From NCBI GenBank assembly GCA_041395865.1, contig JAWKZQ010000001.1:310001-374000 (forward strand): a stretch of DNA of 64,000 bases, read 5' to 3'. A program made the position numbers and the translations under genes. The first letter of the stretch is position 1, and every line of letters begins with the position of its first letter. Source of the stretch: IMCC2047 sp041395865 (GTDB lineage: Bacteria; Pseudomonadota; Gammaproteobacteria; Pseudomonadales; IMCC2047). This document shows, piece by piece, positions 1-9,404 of the stretch. The notes below the pieces were generated by a model, which was not told where the DNA came from, did not search any database, and saw nothing but the letters and a program-made list of their open reading frames with translations.

Positions 1-1081
1 GCAGAAGTATGCGAATCACCTTCATGCCGCCACCGGTGGAGCCGGCGCAGCCGCCGACAAAGGCAGAAAGGAACAGGAGGAAGGGCAGCATATTTGGCCA
101 GTGGGCAAAATCGGCGGTAGCAAAACCGGTGGTTGTGGCGATTGAAACCACTTCGAAGAGGGCGGCGCGAAGTGCAGCCAAGGGTTGGTAGCTATCGGTA
201 GCAATCAGGACTGCGCAGGTCACGGCGCTGACTACGATCAGCAGGTAGATATAAAAACGGAACTCGGGGTCGGCAAGGTAATGACGAACGCCCCGACTTT
301 GCCAGGCGACAAAGTGGAGTCCGAAGTTGGCGCCGGAGAGGACCATGAAAAAGATGCCGATGCCCTCGATCAGCGCACTGTCGAAATAAGCGAAGCTGGC
401 GTCGTGGGTGGAAAAGCCGCCAATGGCAACTGTCGAGAAGCTGTGTGACAGGGCATCGAAAAAGGTCATGCCGGCAGCCCAGTAGGCGAGCATGCAGAGA
501 ACCGTCAGGCTGGCATAAATATACCAGAGCGCTTTGGCGGTTTCGGTAATGCGGGGCGTTAACTTGGTATCCTTTACCGGTCCGGGTGTCTCCGCGCGAT
601 AAAGCTGCATGCCCCCGATGCCCAGCATCGGTAGAATTGCCACGGCTAAAACGATAATACCCATGCCGCCCATCCATTGCAGCTGCTGGCGATAATAGAG
701 GATCGATTTAGGTAACAGATCCAAGCCGGTGATAACGGTTGCGCCGGTGGTGGTGAGCCCGGATACGGACTCGAAAATTGCGTCCACGGCGCTCAGTTTC
801 AGGTCGTCACTCAGGTAGAAAGGTAGGGCACCGAACAGGCTCAGTACCGTCCAGAAGAGCGCAACAATAATAAAACCATCGCGGGTGCGTAATTCGTGCC
901 GGACGTGGCGGACCGGCGCCCAGAGCGTAAAACCGGTCAGCAGCGTAATGGTCAGCGCCGACAGGAAGGCCATGGTGGCTGTTTCGCTCAGTCCCCAGGA
1001 AATAACCAGGGGGATTGCCATGGTCAGGCTGAAGATCATCAGCAGGATGCCAACAATTCGCAAAATGACGGTAAAATGCAT
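1..1081 (-). CDS. trkH: Trk potassium uptake protein TrkH (3' end missing)
   Basis: Membrane subunit of the low-affinity K+ uptake system, working with the NAD-binding TrkA encoded just downstream. My translation from the ATG at 1081 is open to the window edge (about 360 residues; the family has about 480). Selectivity-filter-like segments are visible: SGLTTTGATV, STVAIGGFSTHDASF, ATTTGFAT and GGCAGSTGGGMK. Hydrophobic helices lie between them, including an N-terminal helix and QWMGGMGIIVLAVAILP. The C-terminal filter and last helices lie outside the window. trkA precedes it in transcription with a 39-bp gap, so the two probably share an operon. Family assignment is secure. Confidence 0.93.
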   Translation of the reverse strand, partial: MHFTVILRIVGILLMIFSLTMAIPLVISWGLSETATMAFLSALTITLLTGFTLWAPVRHVRHELRTRDGFIIVALFWTVLSLFGALPFYLSDDLKLSAVDAIFESVSGLTTTGATVITGLDLLPKSILYYRQQLQWMGGMGIIVLAVAILPMLGIGGMQLYRAETPGPVKDTKLTPRITETAKALWYIYASLTVLCMLAYWAAGMTFFDALSHSFSTVAIGGFSTHDASFAYFDSALIEGIGIFFMVLSGANFGLHFVAWQSRGVRHYLADPEFRFYIYLLIVVSAVTCAVLIATDSYQPLAALRAALFEVVSIATTTGFATADFAHWPNMLPFLLFLSAFVGGCAGSTGGGMKVIRILL

Positions 1082-1120
1082 GAATGTGCGTTCTTTTTTA
1101 TTAAATGTTGGCTATTTTAT

Positions 1121-2494
1121 CTAGAAAAAGCCTAGACCTACCTGGAACAGGCGTTCCACCTCCGGCACCATTTTTTTGTCCGGCAAAAATAAAATAATGT
1201 GATCCATGCTTTCGATCACCACATCATGGTGAGCAATGATCACCTGGCTGTCGCGAACCAGTGCGCCAATGGTGGTACCTTTGGGTAAAGGTATATCTTC
1301 CAACGCCTTGCCAATCACCCGGGATGATCGTTCGTCACCGCGGGCGACAACCTCGATTGCTTCGGCAGCACCGTGGCGAAGCGAGTGAACATTGACGATA
1401 TCGCCCTGCCTTACATGGCGAAGCAGGCGGCTGACGGTAATTTGCTGGGGGGAAAAGGCGATGTCGATGTCGCCACCCTGCATCAGGTTGACGTAGGCCG
1501 GGTTATTAATCAGCGTCATAACCTTGGCCGCTCCGAGCCTTTTGGCCATTAACGAGGCCATAATATTGACTTCATCATTGTTGGTGAGGGCACAGAACAT
1601 ATCGACATTTTGGATGTTTTCGTCCAGCAGCAGCTCATCATCGGAGGCATCGCCCTGCAGTACGATGGTTTTATCCAGCGTAATGGATAGTTGTTCGCAG
1701 CGTTTTGCATCGCGCTCCAGGAGCTTGATCTGGTAATCGTTTTCCAGCACGCTGGCAAGTCGTTCGCCAATATTGCCGCCGCCGACAATCATGATGGATT
1801 TGTAGTGTTTTTCCAGTTGGCGAAGTTCGCGGATAACCTTGCGAATATCTCCTTTGGCTGCGATCAGGAATACCTCGTCATCGGCCTCAATCACGGTATG
1901 ACCTTCCGGGATAATGGACCTGTTGCGTCGATAGATGGCGGCAACGCGCGTATCCACCGAGGGAATGTGCTGACGCAGGGTGGAAATTGCCTGGCCAACC
2001 AGTGGCCCTCCTTTAACGGCCCGCACACCTACGAGCTGCACCCTGGATTCAGCGAAGTTCACCACCTGCAGGGCAGTGGGGTGTCTGATCAGGCGTTTGA
2101 TGTGAGCGGTTACTTCCTCGTGAGGGCTGATGATTTCGTCGATTGGCAGCGCTTGGCGGTTAAATAGTTCGTCTCGTTCCAGGTATTCTGGCGCACGTAC
2201 CCGGGCAATTTTGTGTGGCGTGTGAAAGAGGGTGTAGGCAACCTGGCAGGCAAGCATGTTGGTTTCATCGCTGCTGGTCAGGGCGATTAACAGATCGGCA
2301 TCGTTGGCGCCGGCCTGTTGAAGGATATTCGGGAAAGAGGCGTTGCCGTGAATGGTGCGAATATCAAGCCGGTCTTTGAGCACTTCCAGCTTTTTGATGT
2401 CGTTATCGACAACCGTAATGTCGTCGTCTTCTTTGGCAAGTGTTTCTGCGACTGTGGTGCCAACCTGGCCGGCGCCGAGAATAATGATTTTCAT
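1121..2494 (-). CDS. trkA: Trk system K+ regulatory subunit TrkA
   Basis: Cytoplasmic regulatory ring of the Trk K+ transporter. The 457 residues are the usual length. Two Rossmann NAD-binding (RCK) domains are visible, one starting IILGAGQVGTTVAE at residue 3 and one starting IMIVGGGNIGERL near residue 235. Each is followed by a TrkA-C ligand-binding domain (around 145-225 and 370-455). The ATG at 2494 follows the rsmB stop by 21 bp. The order rsmB-trkA-trkH on the minus strand matches the conserved fmt-rsmB-trkA block of pseudomonads. Confidence 0.96.
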   Translation of the reverse strand: MKIIILGAGQVGTTVAETLAKEDDDITVVDNDIKKLEVLKDRLDIRTIHGNASFPNILQQAGANDADLLIALTSSDETNMLACQVAYTLFHTPHKIARVRAPEYLERDELFNRQALPIDEIISPHEEVTAHIKRLIRHPTALQVVNFAESRVQLVGVRAVKGGPLVGQAISTLRQHIPSVDTRVAAIYRRNRSIIPEGHTVIEADDEVFLIAAKGDIRKVIRELRQLEKHYKSIMIVGGGNIGERLASVLENDYQIKLLERDAKRCEQLSITLDKTIVLQGDASDDELLLDENIQNVDMFCALTNNDEVNIMASLMAKRLGAAKVMTLINNPAYVNLMQGGDIDIAFSPQQITVSRLLRHVRQGDIVNVHSLRHGAAEAIEVVARGDERSSRVIGKALEDIPLPKGTTIGALVRDSQVIIAHHDVVIESMDHIILFLPDKKMVPEVERLFQVGLGFF

Positions 2495-2515
2495 TAGGCT
2501 TGCTGTTTTAAGTTG

Positions 2516-3826
2516 TTATTGCTCTTTAACCAAGCGCGAATAATAAAAGCCGTCATGCCCCTGGATTTGAGGAAACAGTTGTCGCCCCAGAGGTTGTTCA
2601 ATACCCCATTCAGCCTCAATGGGGAGAATACGTGCATTTTCCTGTTGCGCCAGGAACCGGGCAATGAGCTGTTCGTTTTCTTCCGGTAACACCGAACAGG
2701 TTGCGTACACGAGTATGCCATGTGGCCGTAGTGTAGACCAGAGTGCGGTCAGAATCTCTAACTGAAGTTCACTGAGGGCGTGAATATCTTCATTGCGGCG
2801 CAGTAATTTGATATCCGGATGCCGCCGAATGACGCCCGTTGCCGAGCAGGGCGCATCCAGCAGGATGCGATCAAAGCATTGCTGATCCCACCATTCCGCG
2901 GGTTTACTGGCGTCCCCCGTCAGAACCTGGGCATTGAGATTGAGGCGTTGCAGGTTCTGGTGAATTTTCTCTGCTCGGGCCGGATCAAGTTCCAGCGCCG
3001 TGAGGCTGGCAAGCTGTGGCTGGCTTTCCAGTAAGTGGCAGGTTTTTCCGCCAGGTGCGGCACAGGCATCGAGTACATGTTGCCCCGGTTCCAGTTGCAT
3101 CAGGCTGGCGGCTAACTGGGCCGCCTCGTCCTGAACGCTGCAAGCGCCCTGTTGAAAGCCTGGCAATCCTTGTACGGATGAGGGCTTGGCGAGTTTAATG
3201 CCCTGGGGGCTGTGTCGGCACGGGGTGGCATCTATGCCCGCCTTTGCCAGCGTTGACAGATAGGCTTCGCGGTCCTGTTGCTGTACATTCACCCTGATGG
3301 CCATGGGCGCGCGTTGATTGTTGGCTTCGCAGATTGATTGCCAGTGCTCAGGCCAGGCTTTTTGCAGGCGCTTTTGTAGCCAGTTTGGGTGGGCGTAGCG
3401 AAAATCGCTTTTTGCAGCCAGTTTTTCATCAAGCGGCTGCCGCTCTCGCTGGCTACGGCGCAGTACGGCATTAATAAGGCCGCTGATGGAGGCTTTTTTT
3501 AATTGTTTGCAGGCCTGGACGGTTTCGCTGATCGCCGCGTGGGCAGGGATGCGAGTGTACTCCAGTTGATAAAGTCCCAGCAGGAGCAGGCAGTGAATAT
3601 CCTGGTCCTTGGTTTTTAGTGGTTTGTCCAGAAGCAGCTTTGCCTTGCTGTCTAGGCGGTAGTACCAACGACAGACGCCAAAACACAGTTCCTGTAATAA
3701 TGCTTCGTCCTGTTCGGAGAGCTGGTCCTGTTGATAAGGGAACAGCGTAGAGAGGGACTGCTGCCCTTTGACAACCTGTGTCAGCAGTTTGGCGGCGCGG
3801 GCTCTTAAATTCAGTTGTTTGCTCAC
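2516..3826 (-). CDS. rsmB: 16S rRNA (cytosine967-C5)-methyltransferase RsmB
   Basis: Methylates C967 of 16S rRNA using S-adenosylmethionine. The 436-residue protein has an N-terminal NusB-like RNA-binding domain (about 1-140) and a C-terminal Rossmann methyltransferase domain. The SAM motif DACAAPGGKT, the catalytic PCSATG motif (within LDAPCSATGVIRRHPD) and the second cysteine motif ATCSVLPEENE are all present, so the enzyme should be active. The start is a GTG overlapping the fmt stop (GTGA), indicating translational coupling. Also called sun or rrmB. Confidence 0.96.
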   Translation of the reverse strand: MSKQLNLRARAAKLLTQVVKGQQSLSTLFPYQQDQLSEQDEALLQELCFGVCRWYYRLDSKAKLLLDKPLKTKDQDIHCLLLLGLYQLEYTRIPAHAAISETVQACKQLKKASISGLINAVLRRSQRERQPLDEKLAAKSDFRYAHPNWLQKRLQKAWPEHWQSICEANNQRAPMAIRVNVQQQDREAYLSTLAKAGIDATPCRHSPQGIKLAKPSSVQGLPGFQQGACSVQDEAAQLAASLMQLEPGQHVLDACAAPGGKTCHLLESQPQLASLTALELDPARAEKIHQNLQRLNLNAQVLTGDASKPAEWWDQQCFDRILLDAPCSATGVIRRHPDIKLLRRNEDIHALSELQLEILTALWSTLRPHGILVYATCSVLPEENEQLIARFLAQQENARILPIEAEWGIEQPLGRQLFPQIQGHDGFYYSRLVKEQ

Positions 3827-4785
3827 GCGAATCGCTGGCCCGGGCTGAACAGGTCTTGTCTGGCGTTAAGTACGGCGGATACGGGCAGTGCTTTAGCGCC
3901 TGGTAACTGAACGGTTTTCAGGCGAAGCAAGCCGTTACCGCAGGCAACATCAATGCCCTCCGGGGTGCTCCCGACAATGCTGCCAATAATGGCGTTGTGG
4001 CTCTGCTGCAAAGGTTCTGCTTCCCAGATGCGGACGCGGCTATCGCCCAGTTCGCTGTAGGCAACCGGCCAACTGTTAAAGGCGCGCACCAGACGGGCGA
4101 TTTGTTCAGCACTGTACTGCCAGTCGATGCGTGCCTGCTGCTTGTCCAGCTTGTGGGCATAGGTTGCTTCGTGATGGTTCTGGGGTATGGCCTTTTGTTG
4201 CAGGGCCGGCAGGTCCTCAAGGGCTTTCAATAGGCACTCTGCACCCTGATCGGCCAAGCGGTCGTGTAATGTACTGCCGGTATCCGAAGACTCTATCGGG
4301 CAGGCAGCCTGCAGCAGGGAGTCTCCGCTATCCAGCCCGGCATCCATCTGCATGATAGTTATACCGGTCTCCTGGTCCCCGGCGAGGATGGCTCGCTGGA
4401 TGGGGGCTGCTCCACGCCAGCGTGGCAGCAGGGAGGCATGTACGTTGATACAGCCAAGTTTGGGAATGTCCAGAACAAGTGGCGGTAGGATCAGGCCGTA
4501 CGCAACCACCACCATGACGTCAGGATTCAGGGAAGCCAGTTTTTCCTGCTCGTGATGATTTTTAAAGCTAACCGGTTGAAAGACCGGAATTTCATGCTGC
4601 TCGGCCAACTGTTTGACCGGGCTGGCTGCAAGTTTGCGGCCCCGACCGGCCGGCCGGTCGGGTTGAGTATAAACCCCCACCACTTGGTGGGGGCTATCGT
4701 TAATAAGGGCTGCCAGGCTGCAGGCGGCAAAGTCGGGCGTACCGGCGAAAACAATACGTAGCGGAGCGGCGGATGAAGTCGACAC
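3823..4785 (-). CDS. fmt: Methionyl-tRNA formyltransferase
   Basis: Formylates the initiator Met-tRNA with 10-formyltetrahydrofolate. Visible motifs are RIVFAGTPDFAA near the N-terminus and the folate/catalytic loop NVHASLLPRWRGAAPIQ, followed by a C-terminal OB-like tRNA-binding domain. I place the start at GTG 4785, which leaves a short leader before the conserved RIVFAGTP. A TTG at 4809 would add eight residues without a better ribosome binding site. It lies 33 bp after def and overlaps rsmB by 4 bp. def-fmt pairing is common because deformylase later removes the group Fmt adds. Confidence 0.95.
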   Translation of the reverse strand: MSTSSAAPLRIVFAGTPDFAACSLAALINDSPHQVVGVYTQPDRPAGRGRKLAASPVKQLAEQHEIPVFQPVSFKNHHEQEKLASLNPDVMVVVAYGLILPPLVLDIPKLGCINVHASLLPRWRGAAPIQRAILAGDQETGITIMQMDAGLDSGDSLLQAACPIESSDTGSTLHDRLADQGAECLLKALEDLPALQQKAIPQNHHEATYAHKLDKQQARIDWQYSAEQIARLVRAFNSWPVAYSELGDSRVRIWEAEPLQQSHNAIIGSIVGSTPEGIDVACGNGLLRLKTVQLPGAKALPVSAVLNARQDLFSPGQRFA

Positions 4786-4818
4786 TGTGATTGGAGGTCC
4801 GTCAAACAAAAGAGGGGA

Positions 4819-5325
4819 TTATGCGCGCTGGCGATGTACTTTTTCCAGCTTTTTACGGATACGCTGACGTTTCAGCGGAGACAGGTAATCCACGAACAGC
4901 TTACCATCCAGGTGATCGATTTCATGCTGGATACAGACGGCCAGCATGCCATCATCCTCTATTTCGAAGGGTTCGCCGTTGCGATCCAGGGCGCGCACCC
5001 TGATGTGGTCCGGGCGTTGCACCGTTTCATAGATGCCTGGAACCGACAGGCAGCCCTCATCCATTTCCTCGAAACCATCGCCGATGACTTCAATTTCCGG
5101 ATTAATGAACACCAGGGGGTTATTTTTTTCCTCGCTGACATCAATCACCACCAGGCGTTTGGCAACATTCACCTGTGTGGCGGCAAGCCCGATACCGGGA
5201 GCGTCGTACATGGTTTCCAGCATATCGTCTGCCAGCTTTTGGATTTCGCCGTCAACCTGTTCAATGGGGACTGCTTTATTACGCAGGCGAGGGTCGGGAA
5301 ATTCGAGAATGTTCAGTAGAGCCAT
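4819..5325 (-). CDS. def: Peptide deformylase
   Basis: Removes the formyl group from nascent proteins; a Fe2+/Zn2+ hydrolase. All three family motifs are present: GIGLAATQ, EGCLSVPG (metal Cys) and the HEXXH helix QHEIDHLDG. The frame is open 31 codons further upstream, but the homologous start is the ATG at 5325 (reading ALLNILEFPDPRLR), giving 168 residues, the normal length. It is the first gene of the def-fmt-rsmB-trkA-trkH series. The 197-bp gap to the divergent LysM gene should carry both promoters. Confidence 0.96.
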   Translation of the reverse strand: MALLNILEFPDPRLRNKAVPIEQVDGEIQKLADDMLETMYDAPGIGLAATQVNVAKRLVVIDVSEEKNNPLVFINPEIEVIGDGFEEMDEGCLSVPGIYETVQRPDHIRVRALDRNGEPFEIEDDGMLAVCIQHEIDHLDGKLFVDYLSPLKRQRIRKKLEKVHRQRA

Positions 5326-5522
5326 AGGGTTAAAATTAAACTCCGGGAATTCAGTAAATAAGGCTGGCGTGGCGGCTATTTGCGGCGCTGAAATGGCGCC
5401 GGATAAAATCTTAGCCAAATACCGATTATAAAACTATAGTTAGAGGCACATTGAAAAATTTGTTCTATTATACATTCTATGTGTTTGGTATTTAACCACC
5501 CGTTTTGTTAAGGATTCAGGCC

Positions 5523-6572
5523 ATGAGGAAAGCGCTTTTTGGGTTTTTGAGTTTCATGTTGGTGACATTCTGCGCACAGGCTGCCCATCATGAAGAAGCC
5601 AGCCCATTGAGACTCGACCACCCGGACCGGTATGTCGTTGTTAAGGGGGATACCCTGTGGGATATTTCTGAAACTTTCCTGCGTACACCTTGGCTGTGGC
5701 CTGAAATCTGGCACGTTAACCCCCAGATTGCTAACCCGCACCTTATCTATCCGGGTGATGTTATCAGCCTGGTCTACGTTGACGGAAAACCCCGTTTGAT
5801 TCTTGAGCGCGGTGACGGCAGCCGGACGGTGAAACTGACCCCGGAGAAACGAATCGAGCCGCTTGATACCGTGATTCCGGCAATTCCCCTGGATGCGATC
5901 AGCCCATTCCTGAAACGTAGCCGGGTGGTTGACCGTGAAACACTGGAAGAGGCGGCCTATGTGATTTCAGGTCATGAAGGTCGAGTGGTTTCCGGCGGTG
6001 GTGACCTGCTTTACGGTCGTGACGGTAATGCCGGTACCCTAAACCTCTATTCTTCCTATGCGGCGTACCGCCCTGGCGATGCTTATATCGATCCTGATAC
6101 CGGCGAAGAGCTGGGTATTGAAGCCCTCGAAGTCGGTTTGGGAAAAATCATCGGCAAAGAGCGTGATGTCGCCACCATGAAGCTGAACTCCTCTGAAGAG
6201 GAAATCCGGCTTAAAGATCGACTGCTGCCAACGGAAGAAACCAAGGTGATTCCAACCTTCTTCCCAAGTGCTCCGGAAGGCGAGGTAAACGCTAAAATTA
6301 TTTCTGTGCTCGGCGGCGTCAGCCAGGTGGGCCAGTATGATGTGGTAGCGATTAACCACGGTGAGCGTGAAGGTATTGAAGTGGGTAATGTGATGGCGAT
6401 TTATCACAAAAACGGAACCGTCATGGATCGCGTTAGAAACGAGCTGGTGGAACTGCCATCCGAACGTGCCGGGATTCTGATGGTTTTCCGGGTATTTGAA
6501 AAAATGAGTTATGGATTGGTTCTCAAAGCGCAGCGTCCGCTGGCGGTTATGGATGAACTGAAAAATCCATAA
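5523..6572 (+). CDS. Exported LysM-domain protein
   Basis: Likely periplasmic peptidoglycan-binding protein of unknown precise role. The ATG at 5523 follows an AAGGA ribosome binding site and gives a 349-residue protein with an N-terminal signal peptide (FGFLSFMLVTFCAQA). A LysM module follows at about residues 36-90: YVVVKGDTLWDISETFL through LIYPGDVISLVYV. The remaining 250 residues contain no catalytic motif I recognise. A LysM protein at this exact place, between def and dprA, is conserved in Pseudomonas. A cell-wall role is inferred from the domain only. Confidence 0.88.
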   Translation: MRKALFGFLSFMLVTFCAQAAHHEEASPLRLDHPDRYVVVKGDTLWDISETFLRTPWLWPEIWHVNPQIANPHLIYPGDVISLVYVDGKPRLILERGDGSRTVKLTPEKRIEPLDTVIPAIPLDAISPFLKRSRVVDRETLEEAAYVISGHEGRVVSGGGDLLYGRDGNAGTLNLYSSYAAYRPGDAYIDPDTGEELGIEALEVGLGKIIGKERDVATMKLNSSEEEIRLKDRLLPTEETKVIPTFFPSAPEGEVNAKIISVLGGVSQVGQYDVVAINHGEREGIEVGNVMAIYHKNGTVMDRVRNELVELPSERAGILMVFRVFEKMSYGLVLKAQRPLAVMDELKNP

Positions 6573-6622
6573 ATATTCAAGCGGGTTAAAAATCTGCCGG
6601 CAGGACGCTGGCTATAACAGGC

Positions 6623-7792
6623 ATGGACGCGATGAAACCGCAAACGGATGAAGAATTGGGGCCATGGTTGGCCCTTTTTTGTGTACCACACTTATCGCTG
6701 CGACTTACCCATCAGTTGCTTGAGCACTTTAAAACCCCACAGCGCATTCTTGCGGCTGACGCGGATATTTTAAGAAATTGCTTTCATATTAAGCCCAAGG
6801 CGTTGAGTGCGCTGCAGTCTTACCTCAAGGACACTCAAACGAGCACCATAGGCAAGGCGATTACTGCGACGTTAAATTGGCAGCACGCGTCCCCGGATCA
6901 CCACATTGTTCATTGGGCGCATCCTGATTACCCGGTTCGTTTAAGGGAGATAGCCCAACCTCCGCTAATACTGTTTGTTGCGGGCAACCCAAAACTGCTG
7001 AACCGGCCCCAGTTGGCCTTTGTCGGTACCCGTAACCCAAGTTTTGATGGCAAACAGCTGGCCCATGAGTTTGCGCGGCAATTGAGTCTGCGTGGTGTGC
7101 TGATCACCAGCGGACTGGCCCTGGGCATTGATGGGGCAAGCCATGAGGGGGCCTTGGCGTCCTGCTCGCCAACCATTGCCGTGATGGCGACCGGCATGGA
7201 TCGTATTTATCCAGCGCGACACCGTCAGTTGGCCCAACAAATCCGTGAACATGGAGCTCTGGTATCTGAGTTTCCCCTTGGGCATCAACCTACGCCCCAG
7301 AGTTTCCCGCAGCGTAACCGCATCATCAGCGGCTTGAGTCTTGGCGTACTGGTGGTGGAGGCGGCCATAAGGAGCGGCTCCCTGATTACGGCACGATACG
7401 CTCTCGAGCAGAATCGGGAGGTCTTTGCGATTCCGGGCTCTATCCATAATCCGGTGACCAAAGGGTGTCACCAGTTGATCCGCCAGGGAGCCAAGCTGGT
7501 GGAAAGTGTCGAGCATATCGTCGAAGAAATTGGGCACCTGATTGAGCCGATATTGATAGAACCGGTATTAATAGAGCCCTTGGAAAAAAGCAGCCCTGAG
7601 GCCCCTCTACTAAGTGAGCCGCTACAGGCCTTGCTGGCACATATGGGTTATGACCCTGTCAGTGTGGATACGTTGGTGGAGCGTACCGGATTTGATGTTA
7701 TCCGGTTGTCGGGCTTGCTGACGGAGCTTTGCCTGCTGAAGCAGGTTGAGCAGACCGAGCAGGGGTATGTGCGCCTGTTTAACGCACCGTGA
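6623..7792 (+). CDS. dprA: DNA-processing protein DprA (Smf)
   Basis: Loads RecA onto incoming single-stranded DNA during natural transformation and is widely conserved even in species not known to be competent. The 389 residues show the Rossmann core motifs FVGTRNPS, SGLALGIDGASHEGAL, VSEFPLG, FPQRNRIISGLS and EAAIRSGSLITARYALEQ. A winged-helix-like tail follows at about 330-385. Between core and tail sits an unusual linker with LIEPILIEPVLIEPLEK, a short tandem repeat of LIEPx. The next feature downstream is the decayed tsaC. Confidence 0.95.
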   Translation: MDAMKPQTDEELGPWLALFCVPHLSLRLTHQLLEHFKTPQRILAADADILRNCFHIKPKALSALQSYLKDTQTSTIGKAITATLNWQHASPDHHIVHWAHPDYPVRLREIAQPPLILFVAGNPKLLNRPQLAFVGTRNPSFDGKQLAHEFARQLSLRGVLITSGLALGIDGASHEGALASCSPTIAVMATGMDRIYPARHRQLAQQIREHGALVSEFPLGHQPTPQSFPQRNRIISGLSLGVLVVEAAIRSGSLITARYALEQNREVFAIPGSIHNPVTKGCHQLIRQGAKLVESVEHIVEEIGHLIEPILIEPVLIEPLEKSSPEAPLLSEPLQALLAHMGYDPVSVDTLVERTGFDVIRLSGLLTELCLLKQVEQTEQGYVRLFNAP

Positions 7793-7836
7793 ATGCTTTG
7801 CTTGCAACCGCCCGGTAGCTGGGGTAGTTTGCCGCC

Positions 7837-8392
7837 ATGACAGATACATTGATTCAACAGGCGGTACAAACCCTGCGCGATGGCGGTGTTATTGCCTATC
7901 CGACAGAGGCTGTGTGGGGGCTTGGCTGTGACCCCGCCAACGAGGCAGCGGTCAAGGCGTTACTGGCGTTAAAGCAGCGCCCTGTCGAAAAGGGCCTGCA
8001 GTGCGGTCGATTCCGATCGCCGCCGATATTGAGCATGGCGCCCTACCTGAAAAGATACTGAATACTGCGCCAATACCAGTTACTGGACAGTTGGCTTATC
8101 GCAGACCTGATAGGTGCCCGCGCCGGTGAAACGTTCCCGTTCAAAGCAGCGCGGTTATGTGGGTATTGCTGCATTGAGAGTGAGCGTCACCCGCCAGCAG
8201 GCATTGTGCGACGCCTCCTGCGGGCCGCTGGTTTCAACGCTCATTAATCCCGAGTAGGGAACCGCCGCACTTTCTAAGCAGCAGGTGCAGGGGTATTTTT
8301 CCGAAGAATCGTCATCCTGGTCGCCTTGAGCATTGGGCGGAGAAGACAGGCCCTTCATTATCGATATTACGACGGGCAAATCCCTGCGTTGA
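7837..8392 (+). pseudogene. tsaC: Decayed tsaC (YrdC family, tRNA t6A synthesis)
   Basis: TsaC makes threonylcarbamoyl-AMP for the t6A37 modification of ANN-decoding tRNAs. The first 54 codons (7837-7998) read as a normal TsaC start, including VIAYPTEAVWGLGCDP and LKQRPVEKGL. The frame then shifts between 7998 and 8016 (IAADIEH in another frame) and again before 8084. From 8084 to the TGA at 8390-8392 one frame retains family remnants (VPAPV, ALRVSV, QALCDASCGPLVST, ALGG, ITTGKSLR) but carries stops at 8108, 8111, 8255 and 8327. The total span of 185 codons is close to the roughly 190 of E. coli TsaC, so decay is by point changes and small indels. The dprA-tsaC-hemF position is the conserved one in Pseudomonas. 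Confidence 0.85.
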
Positions 8393-8468
8393 TTTAGCGC
8401 CCGACATACCCTCCTAACGACCATTTTGCTAGTATGGCGCATTGATCGGGTATAGCCCTGTTTTGTTA

Positions 8469-9404
8469 ATGAGAGTTTTTGGGGAGCTGGTGAATCAGCC
8501 AGATATCCAAGCCGTTAAGAATTACCTGCTGCAACTGAAGGATGCCATTTGTGACGCCCTTGAGCAGGAAGATGGTCAGGCTCGTTTTGTAGAGGAAAAC
8601 TGGCAACGCGAAGAGGGCGGCGGTGGCCGAACCCGCGTTATTGCCGATGGCGCGGTCATTGAAAAGGGAGGGGTGAATTTTTCCCATGTCCATGGTAAAA
8701 CCCTGCCCGCATCGGCGACGGCGGTTCGCCCTGAATTAGCCGGCCGTAGTTTCCAGGCAATGGGCGTATCGCTGGTTATTCACCCGAAAAATCCCTATGC
8801 ACCAACGTCCCATGCCAACTTCCGCCTGTTTGTCGCTGAAAAAGAAGGCGAAGATCCAGTCTGGTGGTTTGGCGGCGGGTTGGATTTAACGCCTTACTAC
8901 GGGTTTGAAGAGGATTGCCGGAGCTGGCACCAGGTATGTAAGGAGGCCTGTGTCCCCTTTGGCGATGATTTGTACCGGCAGTATGCTAACTGGTGCGATG
9001 AATACTTTTTCATTAAACATCGTAATGAACCCCGCGGTGTCGGCGGCCTGTTCTTTGATGACCTGAACCTGTGGGATTTTGAAACCTGCTTTGCCTTTGT
9101 GCGCAGCGTTGCTGATAGCTATACCCAGGCTTATCGCCCGATCCTTAACAAACGCAAGGATACGCCTTTTGGCGAGCGCGAGCGTAAATTCCAGTGTTAC
9201 CGCCGCGGCCGTTACGTGGAATTCAACCTGGTCTATGACCGCGGCACGTTGTTTGGCCTGCAAACCGGCGGGCGTATCGAATCCATTTTGATGTCATTGC
9301 CGCCCATCGTGCACTGGGATTATAACTGGCACCCCGAACCCGGTACGGCTGAAGCGGAACTCTATGATCATTTCCTGCAACCGAAAAAGTGGATTTTAGC
9401 GTGA
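8469..9404 (+). CDS. hemF: Oxygen-dependent coproporphyrinogen III oxidase
   Basis: Converts coproporphyrinogen III to protoporphyrinogen IX with O2 in heme synthesis. Family signatures are PTSHANFRLF, WWFGGGLDLTPYY and GRIESILMSLPP; length (about 305-311 residues) is normal. The start is uncertain: ATG 8469 is used here, while GTG 8490, just after a GGGGAG, would begin nearer the usual homologous start. The stop overlaps aroE in a GTGA junction. Its O2 requirement fits the aerobic oxidase genes further along. Confidence 0.95.
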   Translation: MRVFGELVNQPDIQAVKNYLLQLKDAICDALEQEDGQARFVEENWQREEGGGGRTRVIADGAVIEKGGVNFSHVHGKTLPASATAVRPELAGRSFQAMGVSLVIHPKNPYAPTSHANFRLFVAEKEGEDPVWWFGGGLDLTPYYGFEEDCRSWHQVCKEACVPFGDDLYRQYANWCDEYFFIKHRNEPRGVGGLFFDDLNLWDFETCFAFVRSVADSYTQAYRPILNKRKDTPFGERERKFQCYRRGRYVEFNLVYDRGTLFGLQTGGRIESILMSLPPIVHWDYNWHPEPGTAEAELYDHFLQPKKWILA

